From Bacteroidales bacterium (GTDB lineage Bacteria; Bacteroidota; Bacteroidia; Bacteroidales; UBA932), in contig JALCMP010000007.1 of the NCBI GenBank assembly GCA_022648545.1, forward strand, positions 1 to 64,000: 64,000 bases of DNA, given 5' to 3'. Below the pieces are notes generated by a model, which did not search any database, was not told where the DNA came from, and saw nothing but the letters and a program-made list of their open reading frames with translations. Numbering within the stretch: the stretch's first letter is position 1; each line of letters starts with the position of its first letter. The translations under genes and the position numbers were made by a program. Below, in pieces: positions 8,423 through 19,000 of the stretch.

Positions 8423-10402
8423 TCATTTTTTATTCATTACAAAGGCTGTCCGGGCAGGTAGATATACTTTCATAAAACTCTCATCTTCAGATTTTTCAGT
8501 AAAATGAAACATATTTCTGTCATTACGTTCGAAACCATCGAATTCCTTCCAGTCGCTGTCAAGCGCGACTGCATATTTTCCTTCCCGTCCATTCATGGGA
8601 ATCCTGTAGGAAAAATACGAATTAGAAGGGCTAAAATTAAACACAAACAAAAAGCCCTTTCTCCATATTATCATAACCTGTTTCTGATTGTCGTTATATA
8701 CTGATATCGGAGGCTCCGAAAGTATTCGGCCCGATTTGAATAGATGTATCATGGCAGAATCGAAACTGCGCAGACATCCGTATCTAAGCAATCCGTTGTC
8801 GGAAAGCGACCATTGCCTCCTCGCATATTTATATGACCACCCGTTGCCTTCACGCGGAAAATCTATCCATTCCGGATGGCCGAATTCGTTCCCCATGAAA
8901 TTAAGATAGCCATTCCCTGCAGTAGCTATCGTAGCCAGCCTTATCATCTTGTGAAGGGCCATGCCCCTGTCTACTATCATATTTTCCGAATCGAGGCTCA
9001 TAGAAGTATACATTTCCTTGTCCATAAGACGGAAAATTATGGTTTTATCCCCTACAAGAGCCTGATCGTGACACTCTGCGTAGCTTATGGTATGTTCGTC
9101 CGCCCTTTTATCGGTAAGGTTGTAATACATCTCCCCCATATTCCACCGTTCGTCCGGCAGTTCCTTTATCCATTTTATCCAGGAATCGGCAACTCCCATA
9201 CTCATTCTGAAATCAAATCCGAAACCCCCTTCTTCCACGGAAGCGGCAAGTCCGGGCATACCGCTCATATCCTCGGCAATCGTTAATGAGAGGGGTTTTA
9301 TCTCCTTAACCAGCATATTGGCCAGCCCTAGATATGTAAGAGCATCACCGTCTTCGTTCCCGTCGAAATAATCGGCATAAGAAGTAAAATTCCGGCCTAG
9401 ACCGTGATCCCAATAGATCATACTGGTTATGCCGTCGAAACGGAAACCGTCTATATTATATTCTTCGAGCCAGAATTTGCAATTGCTTAGAAGAAACATT
9501 ACCGTTGTATCTTTTCCATAATCGAAACACCTCGTACCCCATGCCGGATGCTCGCCTTTGGGCCCGCCATGAAAGTAAAGATCATAAGTCCCGTCGAAAC
9601 GCGAGAGACCTTCTGTTTCATTCTTTACGGCATGGGAATGAACTATATCCATTATTACCGCTATATCCATCGCATGTGCGGCATCAACAAGCTCTTTAAA
9701 ATCCTCCGGCGTTCCGAACCTCGAACTCAGTGCAAAAAAGCCGGAGACCTGATATCCGAAGGAACCGTAATACGGATGTTCCTGCAGGGCCATTATCTGA
9801 AGTACGTTATACCCCAGTTTTTTTATGCGCGGCAATACATTATCCTTGAAATAAAGAAAAGTAGAAACTCCGCACTCTTCCCCCGCCATTCCTATATGCG
9901 CTTCATATATAAGCGGATTTTCCACCCTGTGTGAAAAGCCGTATTTAAATTCATACGGCTTTTCGGGATTCCATATCTGTGCACAAAACAATTTGGTGTG
10001 TTCGTCCTGAACACACCTGGTAGCATAACTGGGAATCCTTTCGCCTCCGCCACCATTCCATTCCAGATAAAGCTTGTAAAACATGCCGTGTCCGATTTTT
10101 TCCGAAGGGATTCTTATTTCCCAGTTTCCTCCGTCGAGTTTCTTCAAGGAAAATTCCGGAGACAGTTGCCAGCCATTGAAATCACCTATAAGATATATAC
10201 GCGTCGCATTGGGAGCCCATTCCCTGAAGACCCAGGTACCGTCATGTTCTCTGTGCATACCGTAATAAAGATGATTGTTTACCGAATCATCTAGTTTTCC
10301 GCCGCATCCCGCTATTTCATCCCGCCTCGTCATCAGATGCATATACCTTTCAGTTATGGCTCTTCGGTAAGGAAGCAGGTATTTGTCATTATCAAAAATC
10401 AT
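8423..10402 (-). CDS. glgB: 1,4-alpha-glucan branching enzyme (GH13)
   Basis: YLIGDFNGW CBM48-like; DGFRFDGITSMIY; NFMGNEFGHPEWIDFPREGN. Confidence 0.93.
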   Translation of the reverse strand: MIFDNDKYLLPYRRAITERYMHLMTRRDEIAGCGGKLDDSVNNHLYYGMHREHDGTWVFREWAPNATRIYLIGDFNGWQLSPEFSLKKLDGGNWEIRIPSEKIGHGMFYKLYLEWNGGGGERIPSYATRCVQDEHTKLFCAQIWNPEKPYEFKYGFSHRVENPLIYEAHIGMAGEECGVSTFLYFKDNVLPRIKKLGYNVLQIMALQEHPYYGSFGYQVSGFFALSSRFGTPEDFKELVDAAHAMDIAVIMDIVHSHAVKNETEGLSRFDGTYDLYFHGGPKGEHPAWGTRCFDYGKDTTVMFLLSNCKFWLEEYNIDGFRFDGITSMIYWDHGLGRNFTSYADYFDGNEDGDALTYLGLANMLVKEIKPLSLTIAEDMSGMPGLAASVEEGGFGFDFRMSMGVADSWIKWIKELPDERWNMGEMYYNLTDKRADEHTISYAECHDQALVGDKTIIFRLMDKEMYTSMSLDSENMIVDRGMALHKMIRLATIATAGNGYLNFMGNEFGHPEWIDFPREGNGWSYKYARRQWSLSDNGLLRYGCLRSFDSAMIHLFKSGRILSEPPISVYNDNQKQVMIIWRKGFLFVFNFSPSNSYFSYRIPMNGREGKYAVALDSDWKEFDGFERNDRNMFHFTEKSEDESFMKVYLPARTAFVMNKK

Positions 10403-10432
10403 ACGACATATATAAGATTAAGCGAATAAAAA

Positions 10433-10624
10433 TCAAGATTTTCCTCTAAGCCTCTCAAGGTATTCGGCTTCGTAATCCTTTACGAGCTTACGGCAATATG
10501 TAAGCAAATCGGATGCCCTCTCTATCTTCTCTTCCACATTTTCCAGTTTGACCCTCCTGTTTTCAAGATCGTCAAGTATCTTTTCCACTTCGGCAACCGC
10601 TTCTTCATAAGTTAATTTTTCCAT
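10433..10624 (-). CDS. xseB: Exodeoxyribonuclease VII small subunit
   Basis: MEKLTYEEAVAEVEKILDDLENRRVKLE; adjacent to xseA. Confidence 0.92.
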   Translation of the reverse strand: MEKLTYEEAVAEVEKILDDLENRRVKLENVEEKIERASDLLTYCRKLVKDYEAEYLERLRGKS

Positions 10625-10643
10625 AATTCATTTTTTCTTTATT

Positions 10644-11861
10644 TTAAAAAACGGACTTTTCAATATCCGCCAACCTTGTTTTGATTTTACCGTCTCCGAG
10701 AAATATCTCCAGAATATCGCCTTCAGAGAAATCTTCGCACGAATTAACGCTCCTTCCGTTAAGACGTATTATTGAGAATCCTTTTTTAAGGGCCTCGCCG
10801 GGATCGGTGGCCTTCAGCCTGGATTCGAGCAAATCGAGACGGGAATTATATTCTGATGATAATGCAGAGGCAAGAGTTCCAAGTTCGGTTTCGTATCTGT
10901 CCAACACTATTGAAAAGTCGCCGGCCCTCTGCTTTATAAAGTTAGAAAGACGATATGCAAGGGATTCCAGACGCGACGTTTCATCTATATAAATACCTAT
11001 TATGAAATCCGCTGCCGCAGTAGGTGTTTTTACTGACCGGCAGGCAACCATATCGCAGACATGCATATCGCGGTCGTGTCCCACACCCGAAATAACCGGG
11101 ATGGGAAATTGGGCAAGATTAAGACACAGCTCATAATCATCAAAGCAATACATATCCACCGGAGATCCTCCTCCTCTTATCATTACCACCGCATCGAAAG
11201 TTTTTTCGTTAATAAGCAGGCGCATCTGTATTTCATTAAGCGCTGCAATTATGCTTGAAGGAGCATCCCTCCCCTGCATTACAGAATCGAATAATTCCGT
11301 TTCGAAGACGAATCCGTATTCGTTCCTGGAGAGATGTCTCATAAAATCGCTGTACCCTGCAGCAGAGGCGGAAGATATTACGGCGAACCGGCGCGGCAGT
11401 ACCGGAAGTTCAAGACCTTTGTTCATATCCATGACACCGTCTTTTTCCAACCTGACTATTGTTTTTCTTCGCTTCAGTTCATATTCTCCCACCGTAAAAG
11501 CCGGTTCGATATCGCTAATAAGCAAGGACAAGCCGTAAACCGGAGAGAACTGCACAAGAGCCTTTACAAGAATATGCATTCCGGATGCAAGAGGCGATCC
11601 GACCGATGTTTCAAAAAACGGGAGAAGCATCCTCGCCTTCGAACTCCAAATAACGGCCCTGGCCTTGGCTTTCATCCCGCCTTCTCTTTCATCATAGTCG
11701 GTGAGTTCAATATAACAGTGTCCGTTATAGCTCACCGAGACATCCGCCACATCGCCCCTTACCCATACTGCGTCAGGCACGGAATTTTCCACGGATTCCT
11801 TAACTCGTTGCAACAGTTCACTTAACGATATGTTTCCTTCTCCCTTGATTTTACTTTCCAT
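10644..11861 (-). CDS. xseA: Exodeoxyribonuclease VII large subunit
   Basis: OB-fold N-terminus; VVMIRGGGSPVDMYCFDDYELCLNLAQFPIPVISGVGHDRD. Confidence 0.95.
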   Translation of the reverse strand: MESKIKGEGNISLSELLQRVKESVENSVPDAVWVRGDVADVSVSYNGHCYIELTDYDEREGGMKAKARAVIWSSKARMLLPFFETSVGSPLASGMHILVKALVQFSPVYGLSLLISDIEPAFTVGEYELKRRKTIVRLEKDGVMDMNKGLELPVLPRRFAVISSASAAGYSDFMRHLSRNEYGFVFETELFDSVMQGRDAPSSIIAALNEIQMRLLINEKTFDAVVMIRGGGSPVDMYCFDDYELCLNLAQFPIPVISGVGHDRDMHVCDMVACRSVKTPTAAADFIIGIYIDETSRLESLAYRLSNFIKQRAGDFSIVLDRYETELGTLASALSSEYNSRLDLLESRLKATDPGEALKKGFSIIRLNGRSVNSCEDFSEGDILEIFLGDGKIKTRLADIEKSVF

Positions 11862-11939
11862 ACATAGGCAATTTAACTATTCCGGAGCAAAATTTCAATA
11901 TACATTGTTACTTTTTTATAAATTTCCGTCGGTCTTTTG

Positions 11940-11947
11940 TACATTTG
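11940..11947 (+). promoter_or_regulatory. Candidate -7 promoter element TACATTTG upstream of engB
   Basis: Exact TAnnTTTG match in the xseA/engB divergent gap. Confidence 0.4.
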
Positions 11948-11965
11948 CGCAGAATCTATTTTTTT

Positions 11966-12568
11966 ATGAAAATCAAGAAAGCGGTTTTTGCAGGAAGTTG
12001 CGCCTCCGTAAAAGACAAGCCCAAAGAAAAATTGCCGGAATTCGCCTTTATTGGAAGGTCGAATGTTGGCAAATCGTCTCTTATAAACATGCTTTGCGGC
12101 ATGAACAAGCTTGCGCATACATCCTCTACCCCAGGCAAAACGGTATGCATAAATCACTTTATGATAAACGACAGCTGGTTCCTAGTTGATCTTCCGGGAT
12201 ACGGGTACGCAAAACTTTCGGGAAGCATAAGGGAAAAACTGGCAGATATGAACAACGGCTACATAACGGGGTCCGAAGAACTGGTTCTTCTGTTCGTTCT
12301 TCTGGATTCAAGGCTGCCGCTGCAAAAAATAGACCTCGATTTTCTAAATGGTCTCGGAGAAGCCGGCGTTCCCTTTTCCATAATCTTTACCAAATCCGAT
12401 AAATCAGGAAAGGACAAGCTCGAAAAAGCCATAGAACTGAACAAGAAAGAACTTTATAAATACTGGGAGGAGCTTCCCGAGATATTCATCTCTTCTGCAA
12501 AGGACAAAACGGGACGGGAAGAAATACTGAAATACATAGGAACAATAATAAATACTTTAAAAATATAA
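11966..12568 (+). CDS. engB: Ribosome biogenesis GTP-binding protein YsxC/EngB
   Basis: FIGRSNVGKSSLINMLCG; TSSTPGKT; start taken as ATG at 11966 (track uses upstream TTG). Confidence 0.95.
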   Translation: MKIKKAVFAGSCASVKDKPKEKLPEFAFIGRSNVGKSSLINMLCGMNKLAHTSSTPGKTVCINHFMINDSWFLVDLPGYGYAKLSGSIREKLADMNNGYITGSEELVLLFVLLDSRLPLQKIDLDFLNGLGEAGVPFSIIFTKSDKSGKDKLEKAIELNKKELYKYWEELPEIFISSAKDKTGREEILKYIGTIINTLKI

Positions 12569-12570
12569 CG

Positions 12571-13521
12571 ATGGAACACATTCACTCTATTAAGATTTTT
12601 GCCTGCAGAGGAAGCAGGGACCTGGCTTCCCGAATAGCCAAATCTTTAAATATGGATTTGGGGAAATCCGAAGTTACAACTTTCAGCGACGGGGAATTCC
12701 AGCCGATATTTAATGAAAGCGTAAGAGGAAATACACTGTTCATAGTACAATCTACTTTTCCTCCGGTAGAAAATCTTTTTGAACTCCTGCTCACTATAGA
12801 TGCCGCCAAAAGAGCTTCTGCATATCAGATAATAGCAGTTCTGCCGTATTTCGGATGGGCAAGACAGGACAGGAAGGACCGTCCGAGAGTTTCCATAGGA
12901 GCAAAACTGGTAGCAGATCTTCTTGAAGCCGCCGGCTGCAACAGAGTTATGACTACCGATCTCCACGCAGACCAGATACAGGGATTCTTCAATTGCCCAG
13001 TCGACCATCTTTATGCAAGTTCTATCTTCCTCCCTTACCTAAGAAATCTCAAACTCGACAACATGTCCATCGCCGCTCCCGACATGGGCGGAGCCAAAAG
13101 AGCGAATGCCTATTCAAGAATTCTGGGATGCCCCCTGATCGTATGCCATAAATCCCGTGAAAAAGCCAACGTGGTAGGATCCATGACTGCCATAGGGGAA
13201 GTTAAGGACAGGAACGTCATAATTATAGATGACATGATAGATACTGCCGGAACTATTGCAAAGGCCTCGGTAATGCTGATGGAAAAGGGAGCCAAAAGCG
13301 TAATGGCGCTGGCTACCCATGCCGTACTTTCAGGTCCCGCTTATGAAAACATAGCCAGATCACAGCTCAAGGAGGTTGTGGTTACAGATACCATCCCTCT
13401 AAGATATGCACCGGGAACGGATATCTCAAAGATAAAAGTACTATCGGTTGCCGAATTGTTCGGAGATATAATTAAAAAAGTTTATAATTACGAATCAATA
13501 AGCACAAGTTTCGTATATTGA
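12571..13521 (+). CDS. prs: Ribose-phosphate pyrophosphokinase
   Basis: FSDGEFQPIFNESVRG; GWARQDRKDRPRVSIGAKLVADLLEAAG; NVIIIDDMIDTAGTI. Confidence 0.96.
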   Translation: MEHIHSIKIFACRGSRDLASRIAKSLNMDLGKSEVTTFSDGEFQPIFNESVRGNTLFIVQSTFPPVENLFELLLTIDAAKRASAYQIIAVLPYFGWARQDRKDRPRVSIGAKLVADLLEAAGCNRVMTTDLHADQIQGFFNCPVDHLYASSIFLPYLRNLKLDNMSIAAPDMGGAKRANAYSRILGCPLIVCHKSREKANVVGSMTAIGEVKDRNVIIIDDMIDTAGTIAKASVMLMEKGAKSVMALATHAVLSGPAYENIARSQLKEVVVTDTIPLRYAPGTDISKIKVLSVAELFGDIIKKVYNYESISTSFVY

Positions 13522-13540
13522 TAATTCATATATTTATATA

Positions 13541-14389
13541 ATGATTTCCGAAGAGCTCCATATCGAAGAGGTATACGAACTCCTGATAAGGGATATCGGA
13601 AAGTTTTTCAAAAAGGAAGGCTTTGGAAAAGCCGTTATCGGCATTTCCGGAGGATTGGATTCGGCGGTGGTGGCGGCTCTTGCAGTAAATGCCCTTGGGA
13701 ATGACAAGGTGAGGGCGTTTTTGATGCCTAGTGAATTTTCAGCATTGCATTCGCTGCAGGACGCAGTAGAGCTCAACGATAATCTTAATATAAATTACGA
13801 TATAATTCCCATATCCTCTATTTACAAACGCTTCATGCGGGAACTCACTCCGGTTTTCGAAACAAGAAGCGAATGGAGCAGAGCAGAGGAAAATCTGCAG
13901 TCCAGAATACGCGGGACGCTGCTTATGGCATATGCAAATAAATTCGACGCGCTGGTACTTAATACTTCCAACAAAAGTAACCTCAGCACGGGATACGGAA
14001 CATTGTACGGAGATCTGTCGGGGTCGGTTATGGTAATAGGGGATCTATATAAAACCGAAGTGTACGAACTTGCAGGATACATAAACAGGGATGAGGAGCT
14101 TATTCCTTCTTCCATAATAGCCAAGGCGCCTTCCGCGGAGCTGAAGGAAGGAGAAAAGGATTCGGATCATTTCCCGGAATACTCCATAATAGATCCTATT
14201 TTATACGCTATCAACGAAAAGGGTGAAAATGAAGAGACTCTTGCAGACCAGGGTTACGACAGGTCGGTGGTTGAAGATCTTATAAAGAAGAAAAAGAAAT
14301 CGGAATTCAAATTGCTTCAGCTTCCGCCTCTGTTTGCGGTAAGCAGCCATCCACTTCTTGGCGAAAGCAAATGCATCCGGTATGAATAA
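13541..14389 (+). CDS. nadE: NAD(+) synthase, synthetase domain only
   Basis: GISGGLDSAVVAALA ATP-pyrophosphatase loop; NTSNKSNLSTGYGTLYGDLSG. Confidence 0.93.
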   Translation: MISEELHIEEVYELLIRDIGKFFKKEGFGKAVIGISGGLDSAVVAALAVNALGNDKVRAFLMPSEFSALHSLQDAVELNDNLNINYDIIPISSIYKRFMRELTPVFETRSEWSRAEENLQSRIRGTLLMAYANKFDALVLNTSNKSNLSTGYGTLYGDLSGSVMVIGDLYKTEVYELAGYINRDEELIPSSIIAKAPSAELKEGEKDSDHFPEYSIIDPILYAINEKGENEETLADQGYDRSVVEDLIKKKKKSEFKLLQLPPLFAVSSHPLLGESKCIRYE

Positions 14390-14410
14390 AAATATTTAAA
14401 ATTGGTAATC

Positions 14411-14689
14411 ATGAAATTAGTAATAATTTCCATAATAATACTTGGAATAGGAATAATCGCCATGAGCATAACGGTATGGATAAAGAAAGGCGGAAAATTC
14501 CCCGACAGTGAGATCTCGCACAACAAAGCCATGAGGGAAAGAGGAATAATATGTGCGAGCGCAGAAGAAAAAATATTATGGAAAAAGAAAGGTTCAAAAA
14601 GCAACCCGACGGAAGAAAAAGAATCCGATTGCAACATCTGCGGAGAAACCTCATGTATTATAAAGGATATAAAAAATAATAGAAGTTAA
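14411..14689 (+). CDS. Small single-TM protein with Cys-rich C-terminus, unknown function
   Basis: N-terminal hydrophobic helix, [26 protein letters not shown]-terminal CNICGETSC; between nadE and der, same strand. Confidence 0.65.
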   Translation: MKLVIISIIILGIGIIAMSITVWIKKGGKFPDSEISHNKAMRERGIICASAEEKILWKKKGSKSNPTEEKESDCNICGETSCIIKDIKNNRS

Positions 14690-14693
14690 AAAA

Positions 14694-16001
14694 ATGGGAA
14701 TATTGGCTATAGTAGGCAGGCCTAACGTAGGAAAATCGACTTTGTTCAACCGTCTGGTAGGCAGAAGGGATGCGATAGTAGACAAGGTCTCAGGCGTAAC
14801 GCGCGACAGGAATTACGGTAAGGCGGACTGGTGCGGAACCGAATTTTCCGTAATAGATACGGGCGGATATACCGAGAATTCCGAAGACATTTTCGAAAAA
14901 GAGATAAAGAAGCAGGTCATTCTTGCAATAGAAGAAGCCGATGTCATACTGTTCATGTGTGAAGTTGATACAGGCATAACGGATTATGACGCTGAAATAG
15001 CAAATATACTCAGAAAAAGCAACAAGCCGGTGGTCCTTGCCGTAAACAAGGTAGACACCGGAGAAAAGGTATTCGGATCTTTCGAATTTAATTCTCTCGG
15101 TCTGGGCGAACCTTTCGCCATAGCGGCAGCCGACGGCGGAGGCACCGGGGACCTTCTGGATAAAATATGTTCTCTTTTCCCCGGCAGCAGTCACGGAGAT
15201 GAAGAGGAGAAATATATTCCCAATATAGCAATAGTGGGCAAGCCGAACGTAGGAAAAAGTTCCTTCGTCAATCTTCTGTCCGGCAAGGAAAGAAGCATCG
15301 TAACTTCCACGGCGGGAACTACCAGAGATTCCGTAAGTACCCGTTTTACAAAATTCGGATATGACTTTAACATAATAGATACTGCCGGCCTGAGAAAAAA
15401 AAGCAAGGTTAAGGAAGATTTGGAATTCTATTCGGTAATGAGAGCCGTAAGGTCGATAGAGAATGCCGATATCTGCATTCTTATGATGGATGCCGAAAGA
15501 GGCGTTGAAGCTCAGGACATGTCCATATTTTACCTCATACAAAAGAACAGGAAGGGATGTGTTATTGCAGTAAATAAATGGGATACAATAGAAAAGGAAA
15601 CCAATACCATGGGAGACTTCAGAAAAGCCATCCTTGAAAAGATCGCTCCTTTCTCCGACCTGCCGCTAATATTTACTTCCGTAATCAATAAGCAGCGGGT
15701 GCTGGACGTTCTAAAGGCGGCAGCCAGTGTATATGAAAATTACAACAGAAAAATCCCTACGTCCAAGCTAAACGAAATAATGCTGCCGGAAATAGAAAAC
15801 TATCCTCCGCCATCGACTAAAGGAAAATTCATAAAAATAAAATATATTACCCAGCTTCCTTCATCAAGTCCGGCGTTCGCATTTTTCTGCAATCTGCCGC
15901 AATATATAAAAGATCCCTATAAAAGGTTTCTGGAGAATAAAATAAGAAAGCATTTCAACTTCAACGGATGTCCGGTAGGAATAATACTTAAGAAAAAATA
16001 G
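14694..16001 (+). CDS. der: Ribosome biogenesis GTPase Der (EngA)
   Basis: Two tandem G domains: [16 protein letters not shown] and [16 protein letters not shown]. Confidence 0.97.
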   Translation: MGILAIVGRPNVGKSTLFNRLVGRRDAIVDKVSGVTRDRNYGKADWCGTEFSVIDTGGYTENSEDIFEKEIKKQVILAIEEADVILFMCEVDTGITDYDAEIANILRKSNKPVVLAVNKVDTGEKVFGSFEFNSLGLGEPFAIAAADGGGTGDLLDKICSLFPGSSHGDEEEKYIPNIAIVGKPNVGKSSFVNLLSGKERSIVTSTAGTTRDSVSTRFTKFGYDFNIIDTAGLRKKSKVKEDLEFYSVMRAVRSIENADICILMMDAERGVEAQDMSIFYLIQKNRKGCVIAVNKWDTIEKETNTMGDFRKAILEKIAPFSDLPLIFTSVINKQRVLDVLKAAASVYENYNRKIPTSKLNEIMLPEIENYPPPSTKGKFIKIKYITQLPSSSPAFAFFCNLPQYIKDPYKRFLENKIRKHFNFNGCPVGIILKKK

Positions 16002-16025
16002 AGCCCCTTAAGCCTGCGGCAATCA

Positions 16026-19000
16026 TCATATATCGTAATATTTTTTCAGTCTGAACGAGAAATCCGCCCCGCCGAACTGCGATTTACGGTATGATATGCT
16101 TCCTCCGCTTTGATCTATTATATTTTTGCTTATAGCAAGACCGAGCCCCGTCCCGCTGCTCTTTGTTGTAAAATTAGGCTTGAATAACTTATCAAGATCC
16201 TCTTCTTTAACTCCGGGTCCGTTGTCTTCGAAGGAAACCACATAGTATTCGCCGGATTCCTTTATTGATATTCGTATATAGCCGCGACCGGCCGGTTCGA
16301 GCGCTTGTACGGCATTAGACAAAAGATTTACAACAACTCTTATGATCTGGCCTTTCCTTACAAACACGGGACATTGCTCGGAACAGTAATCGAACAAAAT
16401 CTTTATATCCGCCTTATTGTCGAAGAGCAGACGCTCTTCCTTAACTATGTCATAAAGATTTATAACGCTCTTCTCTTCGTAATAGAATTTGGCGAAAGAG
16501 GAAAATTCAGAAGCTGTTTCGGAAAGAATATCAATTTGTTCCAGAATAGATTGTGATATATCTTCAAATTTATCCTGCCATCCCGTAACGTTGTTTTTCT
16601 TAAGTCTTACAAGATATTGTATGCTAAGACGCATAGGCGTAAGAGGATTCTTTATTTCGTGTGCTATCTGTCTGGCCATTTCGCTCCATGCCTGCTTGCG
16701 TTCCGTTTCAGCAATGGCTCTGGTGCCGGCCTGAACGTCATCCAACATTTTATTGTATGCTTTTACAAGAACTCCCAGCTCGTCGTTATTCTTGTAATTT
16801 ATGTGTTCGGTTTTCTTTGAAATATCCATAAGGCGCATCTTGGTACTTATTTCAGCCAGCGGCCTTGAGAGCGAATTGGAGACCATGGTTCCACCGAATA
16901 TGGAAGCGAGAAGCAGTAATATGTAAAAATTTATTATGGCGGCGATTATAGAAGAGATATCTCCCCGCAGATCCGCGGTTCTGGAAAAATAAGGGATATT
17001 TACTATTGCTATCAGAGTCCCTGATAAATTGAAGACCGGAGCATAAAGCGAATAATATTTCAATCCGGAGATACGTTCCTTATTTATCAATTGACGCTTC
17101 CGGCCTCTTATTATCTTGTAAAATGCAGATGAATTCATTCTGGAAGACAACAGGAATCTTTCGAAAAGCTCGGGCTGGGTGGATCTTATAAGGCTACCCT
17201 GCGGACTGTAAAGATTTATGTTCGTACGAATGTCTCCCGCCAAACGACTCATGGCATCATACAATCCGGACGTATTTATACTGTTGTAACTGTCGGCATA
17301 CTTGCAATAGTCGGCAATGGTAGACTGGGCGGTAAGGAGTTTCTCCTCCATGTGAGACCTGTTCTCTTCATTATAATATTGAACGCTCAACCACACGCAA
17401 CCTATTCCCATGCAAAGGAGCGAAACTACGAGCGAAGTTACCAGAAGGGTAGTTATCTTACGTCTGAACGAATTCTTGGGAAGGCGCATAATGAAAAATC
17501 CCGTATTTATACGTCTCAGACTGAAGAACAAGAGGAAAAGAAGCAATATGAAGAGAATGACATAGGAAATGGAAACTATATATGGGATGGCCGACTTCTC
17601 CTTCCTGCTTACCATTATTATATTGTCGTCGGAGAATTTATTTACGAAATGCACATATCCGTCCCTCTTTATTATTGAAAATCCATCACGGATCCCGGAA
17701 GTATCGGCCACGGTGCTGTAATTATATTGCCCCCTGTATAATACAAGCCTGGCATTTATGAATTTGGCATACGAATAGTAACCCGGAATATTAAGGTTGT
17801 TAGCCTGTTTATAATCGAACAAAAGAGCAGGCACTCCGGAGACTTCCTTGCGCGACTCAAGTTCTACATATAAATCTATATTCGAACCATCTTTAAGAGT
17901 ATAGGTAAAAAAGCCTATGTAGCTTACCCTTCCATTGTAATTATTAAGAAAAAAGAATTTCTCCTTTCTGGACAACGGGGAACCGTACTGCAGTATTTCA
18001 CTCCTGAACATATCCTCCCCTATCATCCTGCCTCCGCTATAAATCAGGCCTCCGCTGGGCTTGAAAACCGTTATCTGCATTTCGTATTTTTGGCTTGCTC
18101 CCTGGAGATAAATTTCATTTATACGGTTCTGTATTGATGTTATACCGTATCCCGGATAGGAAAACATGGAAAGGATAGCTTGATCGTACTGAATGGCGGA
18201 TTCTATTGAACGCAGCTTTATTTCCATTCCGAGATCCCGTTCCACGGATAATTTATTGGCCCACACTTTGCTTCTTTCGCATTCCTTTTTAAAACCCAGA
18301 ACGAAGATGACACTCATCATATAAGATGCTGCAAAAATGGAATATACTATTATAGCCTTTGTTGAAATAAGAGTACTCACTTTAAACGGACGGGAAGCAC
18401 TTACAAACGCCTGCATTACCAGCAGAAGAACGACGAAGAGCAGCCCGTATGAAATATATGAATAAAGGGAATATATGTTGAGTTCGTCCAGATTAAACAA
18501 CTCCAGCGATATAACGGAATTTCTTATAAGGGAACATAACGTAAAGTGAATATACAGGAACAACAGTATCGGAAGCATACCCATAATTAACAATATGAGC
18601 GTTCTGCGGCCACCGGGATTCTTTGCCGAATGCCATATTTTACGGCGCAGTACGAATACGCCGGAAAAAGCAAAAAACACATAAAGATTATTCAGTAAAA
18701 GATTACCGAACGAAGAAAAGATGCCTCTGAAGGCATAGATATTCGGAGAAAACAAAGGAGAATCAAAAGAAAGCGATTCGCCGAGCCTGAAACAAAGAAA
18801 CCTTAATACGGTAATTCCGAATATAAAAATAAGGAACGAAGCATAAGTCCTTCGTCTGAGTAAATATACCAAAAGGGCGAGAAAGGCGAAAAGGAATGAA
18901 ATCCATTTAGAGGCCGGTTTTGCGGTATAATACACTGTATCCACATCGTTTATAACAGAGAAAAGTACGCCTCCGTCCTTTCCCTTAACCACATAGCCCG

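Noticed and set aside
14790-15542. Minus-strand ORF of 250 aa
   Set aside because: Antisense to der, whose G-domain motifs are unambiguous.
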